Source: Agromyces sp. Soil535 (lineage in GTDB: Bacteria > Actinomycetota > Actinomycetes > Actinomycetales > Microbacteriaceae). Taken from it: a stretch of 64,000 nt of DNA. The notes beneath the pieces are model-generated. The model saw only the letters and a list, made by a program, of their open reading frames with translations. It made no database searches and was not told where the DNA came from. The position numbers and the translations under genes are program-made. Location of the stretch: the NCBI RefSeq assembly GCF_001428255.1, contig NZ_LMRW01000001.1:436504-500503 (forward strand), written 5' to 3'. This document shows, one piece after another, positions 46,847 through 54,094 of this stretch. Numbering within the stretch: the first letter of the stretch is position 1; each line of letters starts with the position of its first letter.

Positions 46847-48058
46847 ATGTCATCGAACACGCTGTCGACCTCGACGTCGTCCATAGGCGCCGCGCCGGGG
46901 ACCTCGGCGTCGGTCGTCCGCCCGGCCGCCTGGTTCGCGGTCGTCTCGCTCGGCCTCGGCGTCTTCACCCTCGTCACCAGCGAATTCCTGCCGGCGAGCC
47001 TCCTGCCGCCCATCGCGGCCGAGCTCGGCATCACCGAGGGCACGGCCGGCCAGCTCGTCACCGCCACGAGTATCAGCGGCATCATCGGCGGCCCGCTGAT
47101 CGTCTCCGCCCTCCCGCGGATCGACCGGCGTTGGGTGATGACCGGCCTCACCACGCTCGCGATCGCGTCGAACGTGCTCGTGGCCATCGCGCCCGCGTTC
47201 GGGCTCATGCTCGCGTCGCGACTGCTCCTCGGCATCGCCCTCTCGGGATTCTGGGCGATGTCGCTCGCCGTGACGGCGCAGCTCGTGCCTGCCGAACGGC
47301 TGGGCCGGGCGATGACCATCGTGAACGCGGGCGTCTCGCTCGCGACGATCGCCGCAGTGCCGGCCGGCGCGTACTTCGGCGAGCTGCTCGGCTGGCGTGC
47401 GGTCTTCCTCCTCGCCGCCGGCGCGGGCTTGGTCACGCTCGCCGCGCAGCTCGCGACGCTGCCCTCCGTTTCGCCGAGTGGCGCGCCCGGGTTCCGTGCG
47501 CTGCTCCGGACCGCGCGGACCCCGGTCGTGGCCATCGGCATCCTCGCCATCGTGCTCATCGCGGGCGGCCACTTCATGGGCTTCACCTACCTGCGCCCGG
47601 CCTTCGAGGGCATCGACGGGCTCACGCCCGAGCTGCTCGCGGTCCTGCTCCTCGTCTACGGCGTCGCCAGCTTCGTGGGCAACGCGGTCGCCGGGCCGAT
47701 CGCCGACCGGCGCCTGGCCGTGCTGTTGATCGCCTCGCCCGTCGCCATCGGTGCGGGCACCGTGGTGTTCGCGCTGCTCGGCTCGAGCCTCGCGCTCGCA
47801 TTCGTGACGGTGTTCGTCTGGGGCCTCGGGTTCGGGGCCGTGCCGACCATGGTGCAGACGTGGATCGCGCGCGTGGCGCCCGACCGGCTCGAGAGCGCCG
47901 GCGGCCTCGTGGTCGCCGCCTTCCAGATCGCGATCACGATCGGCGCTGCCGTCGGCGGCCTCCTCGTCGACACCGTCGGCGTGCAGGCGGCCTTAATCGG
48001 CGGCGGCATCGCCGCGGTGCTGGGCGCGGGCGTGCTCAGCTCGGCGCGAACCCGCTGA
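46847..48058 (+). CDS. MFS transporter (DHA1/NepI-like exporter)
   Basis: 403 residues with 12 predicted membrane helices. The first helix LGLGVFTLVTSEFLPASLLPPIAAELGITEGTAGQLV and the SRLLLGIALSGFWAMSLAVTAQLVP segment are typical of the NepI/AraJ-like DHA1 group, exporters of nucleosides, sugars or drugs. AAGGAGC is the ribosome-binding site. It converges on an AraC-type gene but probably is regulated independently. Substrate unknown. Confidence 0.85.
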   Translation: MSSNTLSTSTSSIGAAPGTSASVVRPAAWFAVVSLGLGVFTLVTSEFLPASLLPPIAAELGITEGTAGQLVTATSISGIIGGPLIVSALPRIDRRWVMTGLTTLAIASNVLVAIAPAFGLMLASRLLLGIALSGFWAMSLAVTAQLVPAERLGRAMTIVNAGVSLATIAAVPAGAYFGELLGWRAVFLLAAGAGLVTLAAQLATLPSVSPSGAPGFRALLRTARTPVVAIGILAIVLIAGGHFMGFTYLRPAFEGIDGLTPELLAVLLLVYGVASFVGNAVAGPIADRRLAVLLIASPVAIGAGTVVFALLGSSLALAFVTVFVWGLGFGAVPTMVQTWIARVAPDRLESAGGLVVAAFQIAITIGAAVGGLLVDTVGVQAALIGGGIAAVLGAGVLSSARTR

Positions 48059-48064
48059 GCCGCG

Positions 48065-48946
48065 TCAGGCGACGGTGCGCACGGCGGAGCGGCGCCAGTG
48101 GCTCGGCGATACGCCCGCATGCCGCCGGAACGCGCGGCTGAATCCGGCGTCGCTCTCGTAGCCGAGTTCGTAGGCGATGTCGCCGACCGCGGCGCCGGCG
48201 CGGAGCATCCGCTCGGCTCGTTCCATCCGCACGCGCGTCAGGTAGCGGGCGGGGGTGTCGCCGACGGCGTCCCGGAACTGCTCGGCGAACTGCGAGCGCG
48301 AGGCGCGGGCGAGTCGTGCCAGCGACTCGACCGTCCACGGCGAGCCCGGGTCGTCGTGGATCGCCTCGAGCGCGCGGCCGAGGTGCGGGTCACGCTCCGA
48401 GGCGAGCCACTCGCGGGCGTTGCCGCAGCCGCGTTCGAGCCAGATGCGCACGGCCGCGGATGCCACGACGTCGGCCAGCCGGCCGATGACCGAGCCGCTG
48501 CCGGCGCGATCGCTCGATGCCTCGCGGTGCATCGTCTCGAGGAGCGAGGCGAAGATCGGCTCGTGCACGCGGAAGCCGCACGTGTACAGCACGGACGGCA
48601 TGACCCGCGTCGCGATCGCGTCGCTGCCGTTGAGGGCGAGCGAGCCGCTCAGCAGCCGGGCCTCGTGCGCCGTGCGAAGTTCGGCCGGCCCGCCGTGCGG
48701 CAACAGCACGAAGTCGCCGGCCTGCATGTCGAGCGGCTCGGCGTCGTCACGGCGCAGCTGCACGTCTCCCGTCGCCACGTAGTGGAAGCGGATGCCGCGC
48801 CCGTCGTCGTGTCGCGGCGGCCCCGCCCGCAGCTCGCGATGGCCGAACTCGAGCACGCTCCAGTGCAGGCGCTCGAGTACCGCGTCGATGCTGCCCTCGG
48901 CATCGACGATCGCGGCGGGGCCGGCGCCGGCTTCGATCGCGCTCAT
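48065..48946 (-). CDS. AraC family regulator with cupin N-terminus
   Basis: 293 residues. The N-terminal half is a cupin_6-type sensor (FHYVATGDVQL, MQAGDFVLLPHGGPAELR). The C-terminal 100 residues have two helix-turn-helices: ALEAIHDDPGSPWTVESLARLARASRSQFAEQFRDAVGDTPARYLTRVRMERAERML and VGDIAYELGYESDAGFSRAFRRHAGVSPSHWRR. The ATG at 48946 is chosen; an in-frame ATG at 48997 would add 17 residues. In other genomes such regulators are usually divergent from the MFS or oxidoreductase they control, but here the MFS gene is convergent. Confidence 0.87.
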   Translation of the reverse strand: MSAIEAGAGPAAIVDAEGSIDAVLERLHWSVLEFGHRELRAGPPRHDDGRGIRFHYVATGDVQLRRDDAEPLDMQAGDFVLLPHGGPAELRTAHEARLLSGSLALNGSDAIATRVMPSVLYTCGFRVHEPIFASLLETMHREASSDRAGSGSVIGRLADVVASAAVRIWLERGCGNAREWLASERDPHLGRALEAIHDDPGSPWTVESLARLARASRSQFAEQFRDAVGDTPARYLTRVRMERAERMLRAGAAVGDIAYELGYESDAGFSRAFRRHAGVSPSHWRRSAVRTVA

Positions 48947-49034
48947 GTGAGCTTCAAGCGTGACGGGCGGTGGATCATTCCCCGCCGCCGTGCGCACGGA
49001 GCGCGAGGACGGCGCCGACGAGCTCGGCCGGGGC

Positions 49035-50312
49035 TCAGCCCGCGAGCAGCAGCGGCTCCGCGACGAGGCGCTCCCGCGCCCGGCGTCGCGCGCCCACGAG
49101 GGCGGCGTCGGTGCCGACGCGTCCCGCCGCGATCGGTGGGATCGACGCCAGCACGCCCCCGCCGATGGTCGGCCGGTTCGATCGGTAGGCGGTGTCGATG
49201 TCGCTGATGAGCTGCGACCAGTAGCCGCCGACGACTACCACCGCGGGGTCGATGGCCGGCACCACGACCTGCAGGGCCCGGCCGATCCACAGGGCGGCGT
49301 CGAGCCACGACCAGCGCGCGCGGTCTTCCGCCGCGGCGACCCGGGCGACGAGCTCCTCGAGCGCTGCGCCGTGCCCGTGCACGTCCGCGAACGCGTCGAG
49401 GCCGGCTCGTTCGAGCACGACCTCGGGCGCGGCGACCGTGGCGAGGCATCCGTGCTGCCCGCACTCGCAGCGCACGCCGCCCTGCATCACCGGAAGATGC
49501 CCGAAGGTCGCCGCCAGGCCGTGGGCGCCGTGCAACGGCACGCCGCCCACGATCGCCGCCGCGGCGACGCCCGTGTCGCCCGCGATGTAGAGCACGTCAT
49601 CGACACCGGGCAGCAGCCCGCGCTCCGCGACGGCCGCGGCGAGTGCTGCGGGCTGCAGCGCGAGGGGCAGCAGCAGCGCGGGCTCGACCTCGGTGAGCGC
49701 GGGCATGCGAGCGCGCAACTCGCCGAGCACGTCGACCGGTTCCGCGCCGAGGCGGGCGTCGGTGACCACCACAGGGGGCGTGCCGGCGACCGCGCCGTCG
49801 ACGAGCACGGTGACGTCGGCGATCGGATGCCCCGACCGCTCGGCCTGCGCCAGCGCCCTGCCGAGCGCGATGCTGACGGCGTCGAGGACACGGACAGAGG
49901 CGGGGACCGACGGTGCACCGTCGCCCTCCGGCGCGCTGTCGGCATCCTCACCGGCCACGGGGACGGCGAACCGCGAGAGCTCCACGCCGGAGAGGCTCGC
50001 GATCGTGGCCACCGCCTCGTCGGGCCGGATCAGCGTGGTGACGAGCACGTGATCGGCGGCCGACAGGGAGAGCGGCGTCGCGCGCCCGTCGCCCGTGGGG
50101 TCGTGTTCGGCGGCGCGGAGGATGCCCGCCTCGATGAGGCGCGAGGTGAGCCCGGCGATCGCGCCGCGGCCGAGGCCCGTGGCGGTCGCGAGTTCGCTGC
50201 GGGTCGCCGGCCCGTGCGTCACGAGGTGTTCGAGGACGATGCTGGAGTGTTCGAGGTGCGCGGCCAGCGGGCCGGTCGTGGTCGGAACCGATGTCTCGCC
50301 GACATGCGTCAT
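49035..50312 (-). CDS. ROK family transcriptional regulator
   Basis: 425 residues. An N-terminal winged helix (SSIVLEHLVTHGPATRSELATATGLGRGAIAGLTSRLIEAGIL) precedes a ROK kinase-like domain with ADVTVLVDGAVAG, IAGDTGVAAAAIVGGVPLHGAHGLAATFGHLP and the zinc-binding CxCGxxGCL motif as CECGQHGCL. Such proteins sense sugars or amino sugars and usually repress sugar-uptake genes. It lies 86 bases downstream of the carboxylesterase gene on the same strand. Its regulon is not evident from the window. Confidence 0.86.
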   Translation of the reverse strand: MTHVGETSVPTTTGPLAAHLEHSSIVLEHLVTHGPATRSELATATGLGRGAIAGLTSRLIEAGILRAAEHDPTGDGRATPLSLSAADHVLVTTLIRPDEAVATIASLSGVELSRFAVPVAGEDADSAPEGDGAPSVPASVRVLDAVSIALGRALAQAERSGHPIADVTVLVDGAVAGTPPVVVTDARLGAEPVDVLGELRARMPALTEVEPALLLPLALQPAALAAAVAERGLLPGVDDVLYIAGDTGVAAAAIVGGVPLHGAHGLAATFGHLPVMQGGVRCECGQHGCLATVAAPEVVLERAGLDAFADVHGHGAALEELVARVAAAEDRARWSWLDAALWIGRALQVVVPAIDPAVVVVGGYWSQLISDIDTAYRSNRPTIGGGVLASIPPIAAGRVGTDAALVGARRRARERLVAEPLLLAG

Positions 50313-50398
50313 GTCGCAAGCATGCTGGGCGTGTCGCCGCTGGTCACGTACCCCGTTCGGGGGCACAGGCCGGGCGCCTCGCCACAACCCCGACCCGA

Positions 50399-51904
50399 TC
50401 AGGGTGCGACGAGCGGGCGTACTCCTGCGTAGCCGTCGGCGGCGGTGCGCGACGGGGTGTCGTAGACGCGCGCAGTGCCCGCGGCATCCGTGAACCGCGA
50501 CCAGCCTGGGTCGCCGTGCTGCACGAACGCGACCGCGCCGCCGTGCACGTCGTCGGCGAGGGCCTGCGGCGGGTGCTCCCCGGCGATCGCGCCGACGCGC
50601 TCGGCGCCGAGGCAGTCGAAGAAGAACGGCACGTCGACGCAGTGCACGGCGCTGCCGAAGTTCGGCGACCTCCACGAGAAGCGGTAGAGCCAGGTGGGCG
50701 CGGCGCCGCGGGCGCGGGCGATGCGCAGGGCGAGGGTGCGGAACATCCGGTCGGTGAGGTAGCGGCCCACGATGGCAGCCGTTCCGCGCCTGGTGACCTC
50801 GCGGTTCGCGGCGAGGTACGCCGAACGGGCGCCGCCCTTCAGCCCGACCTTGCCGAGGAGATAGCGCGCCGGGACCCACCGCAACTTGTCCTTCGCCCCG
50901 TCGAGGATCATCGAGAACTCGTCGTCGGTCGCGCCGAGCACGAGCGGCTTGTCGGCGCCGATGCCCGCGCGGATCGCCTCGACCGTCGCCATCGGCACGA
51001 GGTCGCCGTCGATCACCGGGCCGAGGCTCAGGCCGCCGTCGATGAAGCTGCGCAACCCGTCGAGCGGGTTCCCGCCTTCGACGGATGCCGTCAGCTTCTG
51101 CTGCAGCTCCAGCACCCGCTCCTCGCTGAGCCTGGAGAGGCCCGCCCGGGTCGGCTCGACCCCGCCCGCCTCGGCGAGCCTGCGTCCGAACGCCTCGGCG
51201 TCGGCGAGCGAGACATCCGCCGCCGCCCCCGAGATGCTGTACACGGCGGCGATGAGCGGCTGCGCCTTCGGCATGCCGAGCAGCGCGAGCACCGCGCCGC
51301 CGCCCGCCGACTGGCCCGCGATCGTGACGCGTGCCGGGTCGCCGCCGAACGCCGCGACGTTGTCGCGCACCCACTCGAGGGCGAGCAGCCAGTCGAGCAC
51401 GCCGCGGTTCAGCGGGGCGTCCGCGATCCAGCCGAAGCCGTCGAATCCGAGCCGGTACGACACCGACACCGTGACGACGCCGTCGCGGTTGAACGCCGCG
51501 CCGTCGTACCACGGGCTCGCGGGCGAGCCGGCGAAGTAGCCGCCGCCGTGGACGTAGACCAGCACCGGAAGGCCCTCGCCGACTGCGGTGGGTGCCGGGG
51601 CCGGGGTGAAGACGTTCACGTTCAGCGTCGACTCACCGGGCACCGACGGCTCGGGGATGAGCGTCACGCCGGGGTCGCCGCGCTGCGCCGTCGCCCCGAA
51701 GTCGAGCGCATCGCGCGCGCCCTCCCACGGCCGGTGCGGCACGGGCGCCGCGAAGCGCAGCTCGCCCACGGGCGCCTCGGCGAACGGGATGCCGAGGAAG
51801 GCGGCGGATGCCCCGGCCGTGCCGGGTTCGCCGCGCCACGCGCCGCGCACGCGCCCGGCGGTGGTGTCGGCCTCGACGAGGGTTCCGGTGCTGGTCTGGG
51901 TCAC
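50399..51904 (-). CDS. Type B carboxylesterase
   Basis: 501 residues of the alpha/beta-hydrolase carboxylesterase family: PVLVYVHGGGYFAGSPASPWYDG (oxyanion hole), NVAAFGGDPARVTIAGQSAGGGAVLAL with the nucleophilic serine (near 200), LGATDDEFSMILDG for the acid and HCVDVPFFF for the histidine side. No signal peptide, so intracellular. GTG start with AGGAGC seven bases upstream. That ribosome-binding site is contiguous with the stop of a truncated MFS gene, showing the esterase was once second in an MFS-esterase operon. It may remove acyl groups from imported glycosides (inference). Confidence 0.88.
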   Translation of the reverse strand: MTQTSTGTLVEADTTAGRVRGAWRGEPGTAGASAAFLGIPFAEAPVGELRFAAPVPHRPWEGARDALDFGATAQRGDPGVTLIPEPSVPGESTLNVNVFTPAPAPTAVGEGLPVLVYVHGGGYFAGSPASPWYDGAAFNRDGVVTVSVSYRLGFDGFGWIADAPLNRGVLDWLLALEWVRDNVAAFGGDPARVTIAGQSAGGGAVLALLGMPKAQPLIAAVYSISGAAADVSLADAEAFGRRLAEAGGVEPTRAGLSRLSEERVLELQQKLTASVEGGNPLDGLRSFIDGGLSLGPVIDGDLVPMATVEAIRAGIGADKPLVLGATDDEFSMILDGAKDKLRWVPARYLLGKVGLKGGARSAYLAANREVTRRGTAAIVGRYLTDRMFRTLALRIARARGAAPTWLYRFSWRSPNFGSAVHCVDVPFFFDCLGAERVGAIAGEHPPQALADDVHGGAVAFVQHGDPGWSRFTDAAGTARVYDTPSRTAADGYAGVRPLVAP

Positions 51905-51914
51905 GGTGATGCTC

Positions 51915-51995
51915 CTATCGGACGCTCTTGATGGGGATGAGCACGAGCGCCGCGGCGATCACCGCGACGATACCGAACACGAACAGTCGGCAGGG
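51915..51995 (-). pseudogene. 3' remnant of an MFS transporter gene
   Basis: On the minus strand the frame ending in TAG at 51917-51915 reads RLFVFGIVAVIAAALVLIPIKSVR. It is the last membrane helix of an MFS carrier and matches in style the end of the intact carrier in this window (LFPVGIVLSLLGAVAVWPIKAV). Upstream of about 51995 the frame leaves MFS-like sequence and GC content drops. The rest of the gene is gone, most simply by deletion. Confidence 0.65.
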
Positions 51996-52085
51996 GCTAG
52001 CACCAAAACCGAATGGCGCTAGGCAATGAGTATGCAGCGCCGCCGCCCCAGAATTCAACCGCTGGACGAAACGCCCAGTATCCGC
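51996..52085. other. Deletion scar / AT-richer junction with operator-like words
   Basis: This 90-base stretch is less GC-rich than its surroundings and has no gene. It contains AAAACC (52005-52010) and CGCTAGG (52017-52023). AAAACCGAA is shared with the promoter at 52697, and CGCTAGG is the complement of the CCTAGCG words near 57524 and 57556, as if a promoter-operator of the same regulator type was left behind. Confidence 0.4.
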
Positions 52086-52664
52086 TCAGGCCTTGCGCGT
52101 GACGAGGTGCCAGAGGTAGGCGACGTGGTCGGCCATGTCGATCGAGGGGTCGAGCATCCACTGGGTCTGCAGGCCGTCGGCCGCGGCCAGGAAGAGGTTC
52201 GAGATGCGGTCGGGGTCGAGGTCGGGGTCGATGTTGCCGGCCCGCTGCTCGTCGCGCACCAGCTGGCCGAACAGCGCGCGGAACTGCTCGTAGCGCTCGA
52301 CGAAGAACTCGTGGGCCGGATGCTCGGGGTCGCCGGCCTCTGTGGAGACCTGGGCGTAGAGCTGCACCAGCCCAGGCACCTCCGAGTTGTGGCGGATGAC
52401 GGCGAAGAACCCCTCGATGGGATGCTCGAGCTCCCCGTCGAAGGCGGCCGCGTCGACCTCGTCGCGCTTGCGGAGGATCTCCTGGAAGAGCTCCTCCTTC
52501 GATGCGAAGTAGTGCAGGAGCCCGGCCTGGCTGAGGCCGACGGCATCGGCGAGCTCGCGCACGCTCGTGCGGCGATAGCCGTTGCGCGCGATCACGTCGA
52601 GCGCCGCGGTGAGGATCTCCTCGCGCTTCGCGACGCCCTTCGCGTACGAACCCCTGCGTGCCAT
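52086..52664 (-). CDS. TetR family regulator (divergent from MFS-GH3 genes)
   Basis: 192 residues. The helix-turn-helix is ILTAALDVIARNGYRRTSVRELADAVGLSQAGLLHYFASKEELFQEILRKRDE, preceded by GSYAKGVAKRE. The C-terminal ligand domain ends AADGLQTQWMLDPSIDMADHVAYLWHL. It is a paralogue of the regulator at 56761 (same GSYAK lead, same DGLQxQWLLDxxxDM segment). Divergence from the MFS/GH3 pair and an overlapping dyad at 52697-52719 mark it as their repressor, probably relieved by a beta-glucoside. Confidence 0.88.
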   Translation of the reverse strand: MARRGSYAKGVAKREEILTAALDVIARNGYRRTSVRELADAVGLSQAGLLHYFASKEELFQEILRKRDEVDAAAFDGELEHPIEGFFAVIRHNSEVPGLVQLYAQVSTEAGDPEHPAHEFFVERYEQFRALFGQLVRDEQRAGNIDPDLDPDRISNLFLAAADGLQTQWMLDPSIDMADHVAYLWHLVTRKA

Positions 52665-52687
52665 ACCTGCATGGTACGGACTCCTCG

Positions 52688-52719
52688 TTGCAAACGAAAA
52701 CCGAACGTTATATGGTTTT
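52688..52719 (+). promoter_or_regulatory. Promoter and TetR operator of the MFS-GH3 operon
   Basis: TTGCAA (52688-52693), a 17-base spacer and TATGGT (52711-52716) make the best sigma-70-type promoter in the window. The dyad AAAACC-N11-GGTTTT (52697-52719) covers the spacer and -10 box, as expected for a TetR operator. Confidence 0.65.
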
Positions 52720-52755
52720 GCTCACTCAGTGTCGAGACCCCGAGAGGACCCCACC

Positions 52756-54033
52756 ATGACGACGGCGTCAGCCCCCACCCCAACGCTCGAACCCCACGGC
52801 ACCGACGAACCGCGACCCCTCGTGAGGGGCAGCCTCAAGCGGTTGCTCGGCTGGATCATCCCGGCGAACCTCTCGATCTTCATCCTCTGGGGCGCGATCC
52901 CCGGCGTACTCCTGCCGCTGCAGGTCGCCGGCATCGACGAGGCGAACAAGGTCGCCAACCTCGCCCTCATCACGACGGTCGGCGCGTTCGCAGCGATGAT
53001 CGCGCAGCCCGTCGCCGGCATGATCTCCGACCGCACGCGCTCGCGGTTCGGACGCCGCGCACCCTGGATGGTCGCGGGCGTGCTCATCGGGGGACTCGCC
53101 CTCGTCGGCATGGCGCTCGCGAACGGCCTCGCCCAGATCGCCATCGCGTGGACGATCGTGCAGATCGCCTACAACTTCGCCCAGGGCCCGCTCAGCGCCA
53201 TCCTCCCCGACCGGGTGCCCCACGCCGCCCGCGGCACGTTCGCCGCGCTCGCCGGCGCCGGCGCCATGTTCGGTGCGCTCGGCGGCCAGATCGCCGGCTC
53301 GGCGCTGCGCTCGGACATCCCCGCGGCCTACATGCTGCTCGCGGGCCTCGCGCTCGTGGTCATCACGCTCTTCGTCGTCTTCAACCCCGACCACTCCAGC
53401 CGCGACCAGGTCAACGAGCGCTTCTCCCTGCGCGCATTCCTCAGCACGTTCTGGGTCAACCCGGTCAGGCACCCCGACTTCTTCTGGGCCTTCACCGGCC
53501 GCCTGCTGCTCTACACCGGCTACTTCGCCGTGACCGGCTACCAGCTCTTCATCCTGTCGGACTACATCGGCCTCGGCGACGCGGCCGTCGAGTCCATCCC
53601 GCTGTTCGGCCTCGTCGGCCTGGTGGGCATGATCGCGGCGATGCTGGTCGGGGGTCCGCTCTCCGACCGGCTCAGCCGCCGCAAGGTGTTCGTGTTCGGG
53701 TCGTCCGTCACGGTCGCGGCGGCTCTGGTCGTACCCCTCGTCATGCCCACGTTCACGGGCTGGCTCATCTTCACGCTCGTCGCCGGCCTCGGCTTCGGAA
53801 TGTTCCAGTCGGTCGACCAGGCCCTCATGAGCGAGGTGCTCCCATCGAAGGACTCGTACGCGAAGGACCTCGGCGTCGTCAACATCGCCGCGACCCTGCC
53901 GCAGACCCTCGCACCCGCCGTGGGCGGCGCGATCGTGCTGGCCTTCGGCGGCTACGCTGCGCTGTTCCCGGTCGGCATCGTGCTCTCGCTCCTCGGCGCC
54001 GTCGCCGTCTGGCCGATCAAGGCGGTCAAGTGA
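52756..54033 (+). CDS. MFS transporter, probable glycoside carrier
   Basis: 425 residues, 12 membrane helices. MISDRTRSRFGRRAPWMVAGVLIGG is the MFS loop 2-3 motif in the form seen in sugar carriers, and GPLSDRLSRRKVFVFG its second copy. SIFILWGAIPGVLLPLQVAGIDEANK begins helix 1. It is the first gene after a TetR-controlled promoter, and the next gene encodes a cytoplasmic GH3 glucosidase, so uptake of beta-glucosides or short oligosaccharides is the likely role. Confidence 0.85.
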   Translation: MTTASAPTPTLEPHGTDEPRPLVRGSLKRLLGWIIPANLSIFILWGAIPGVLLPLQVAGIDEANKVANLALITTVGAFAAMIAQPVAGMISDRTRSRFGRRAPWMVAGVLIGGLALVGMALANGLAQIAIAWTIVQIAYNFAQGPLSAILPDRVPHAARGTFAALAGAGAMFGALGGQIAGSALRSDIPAAYMLLAGLALVVITLFVVFNPDHSSRDQVNERFSLRAFLSTFWVNPVRHPDFFWAFTGRLLLYTGYFAVTGYQLFILSDYIGLGDAAVESIPLFGLVGLVGMIAAMLVGGPLSDRLSRRKVFVFGSSVTVAAALVVPLVMPTFTGWLIFTLVAGLGFGMFQSVDQALMSEVLPSKDSYAKDLGVVNIAATLPQTLAPAVGGAIVLAFGGYAALFPVGIVLSLLGAVAVWPIKAVK

Positions 54034-54094
54034 TGACGGATGCCGCCGCGCAGAGCTCAACCGCCACCAGGGCCTCAACCGGAAGGAACCGACC

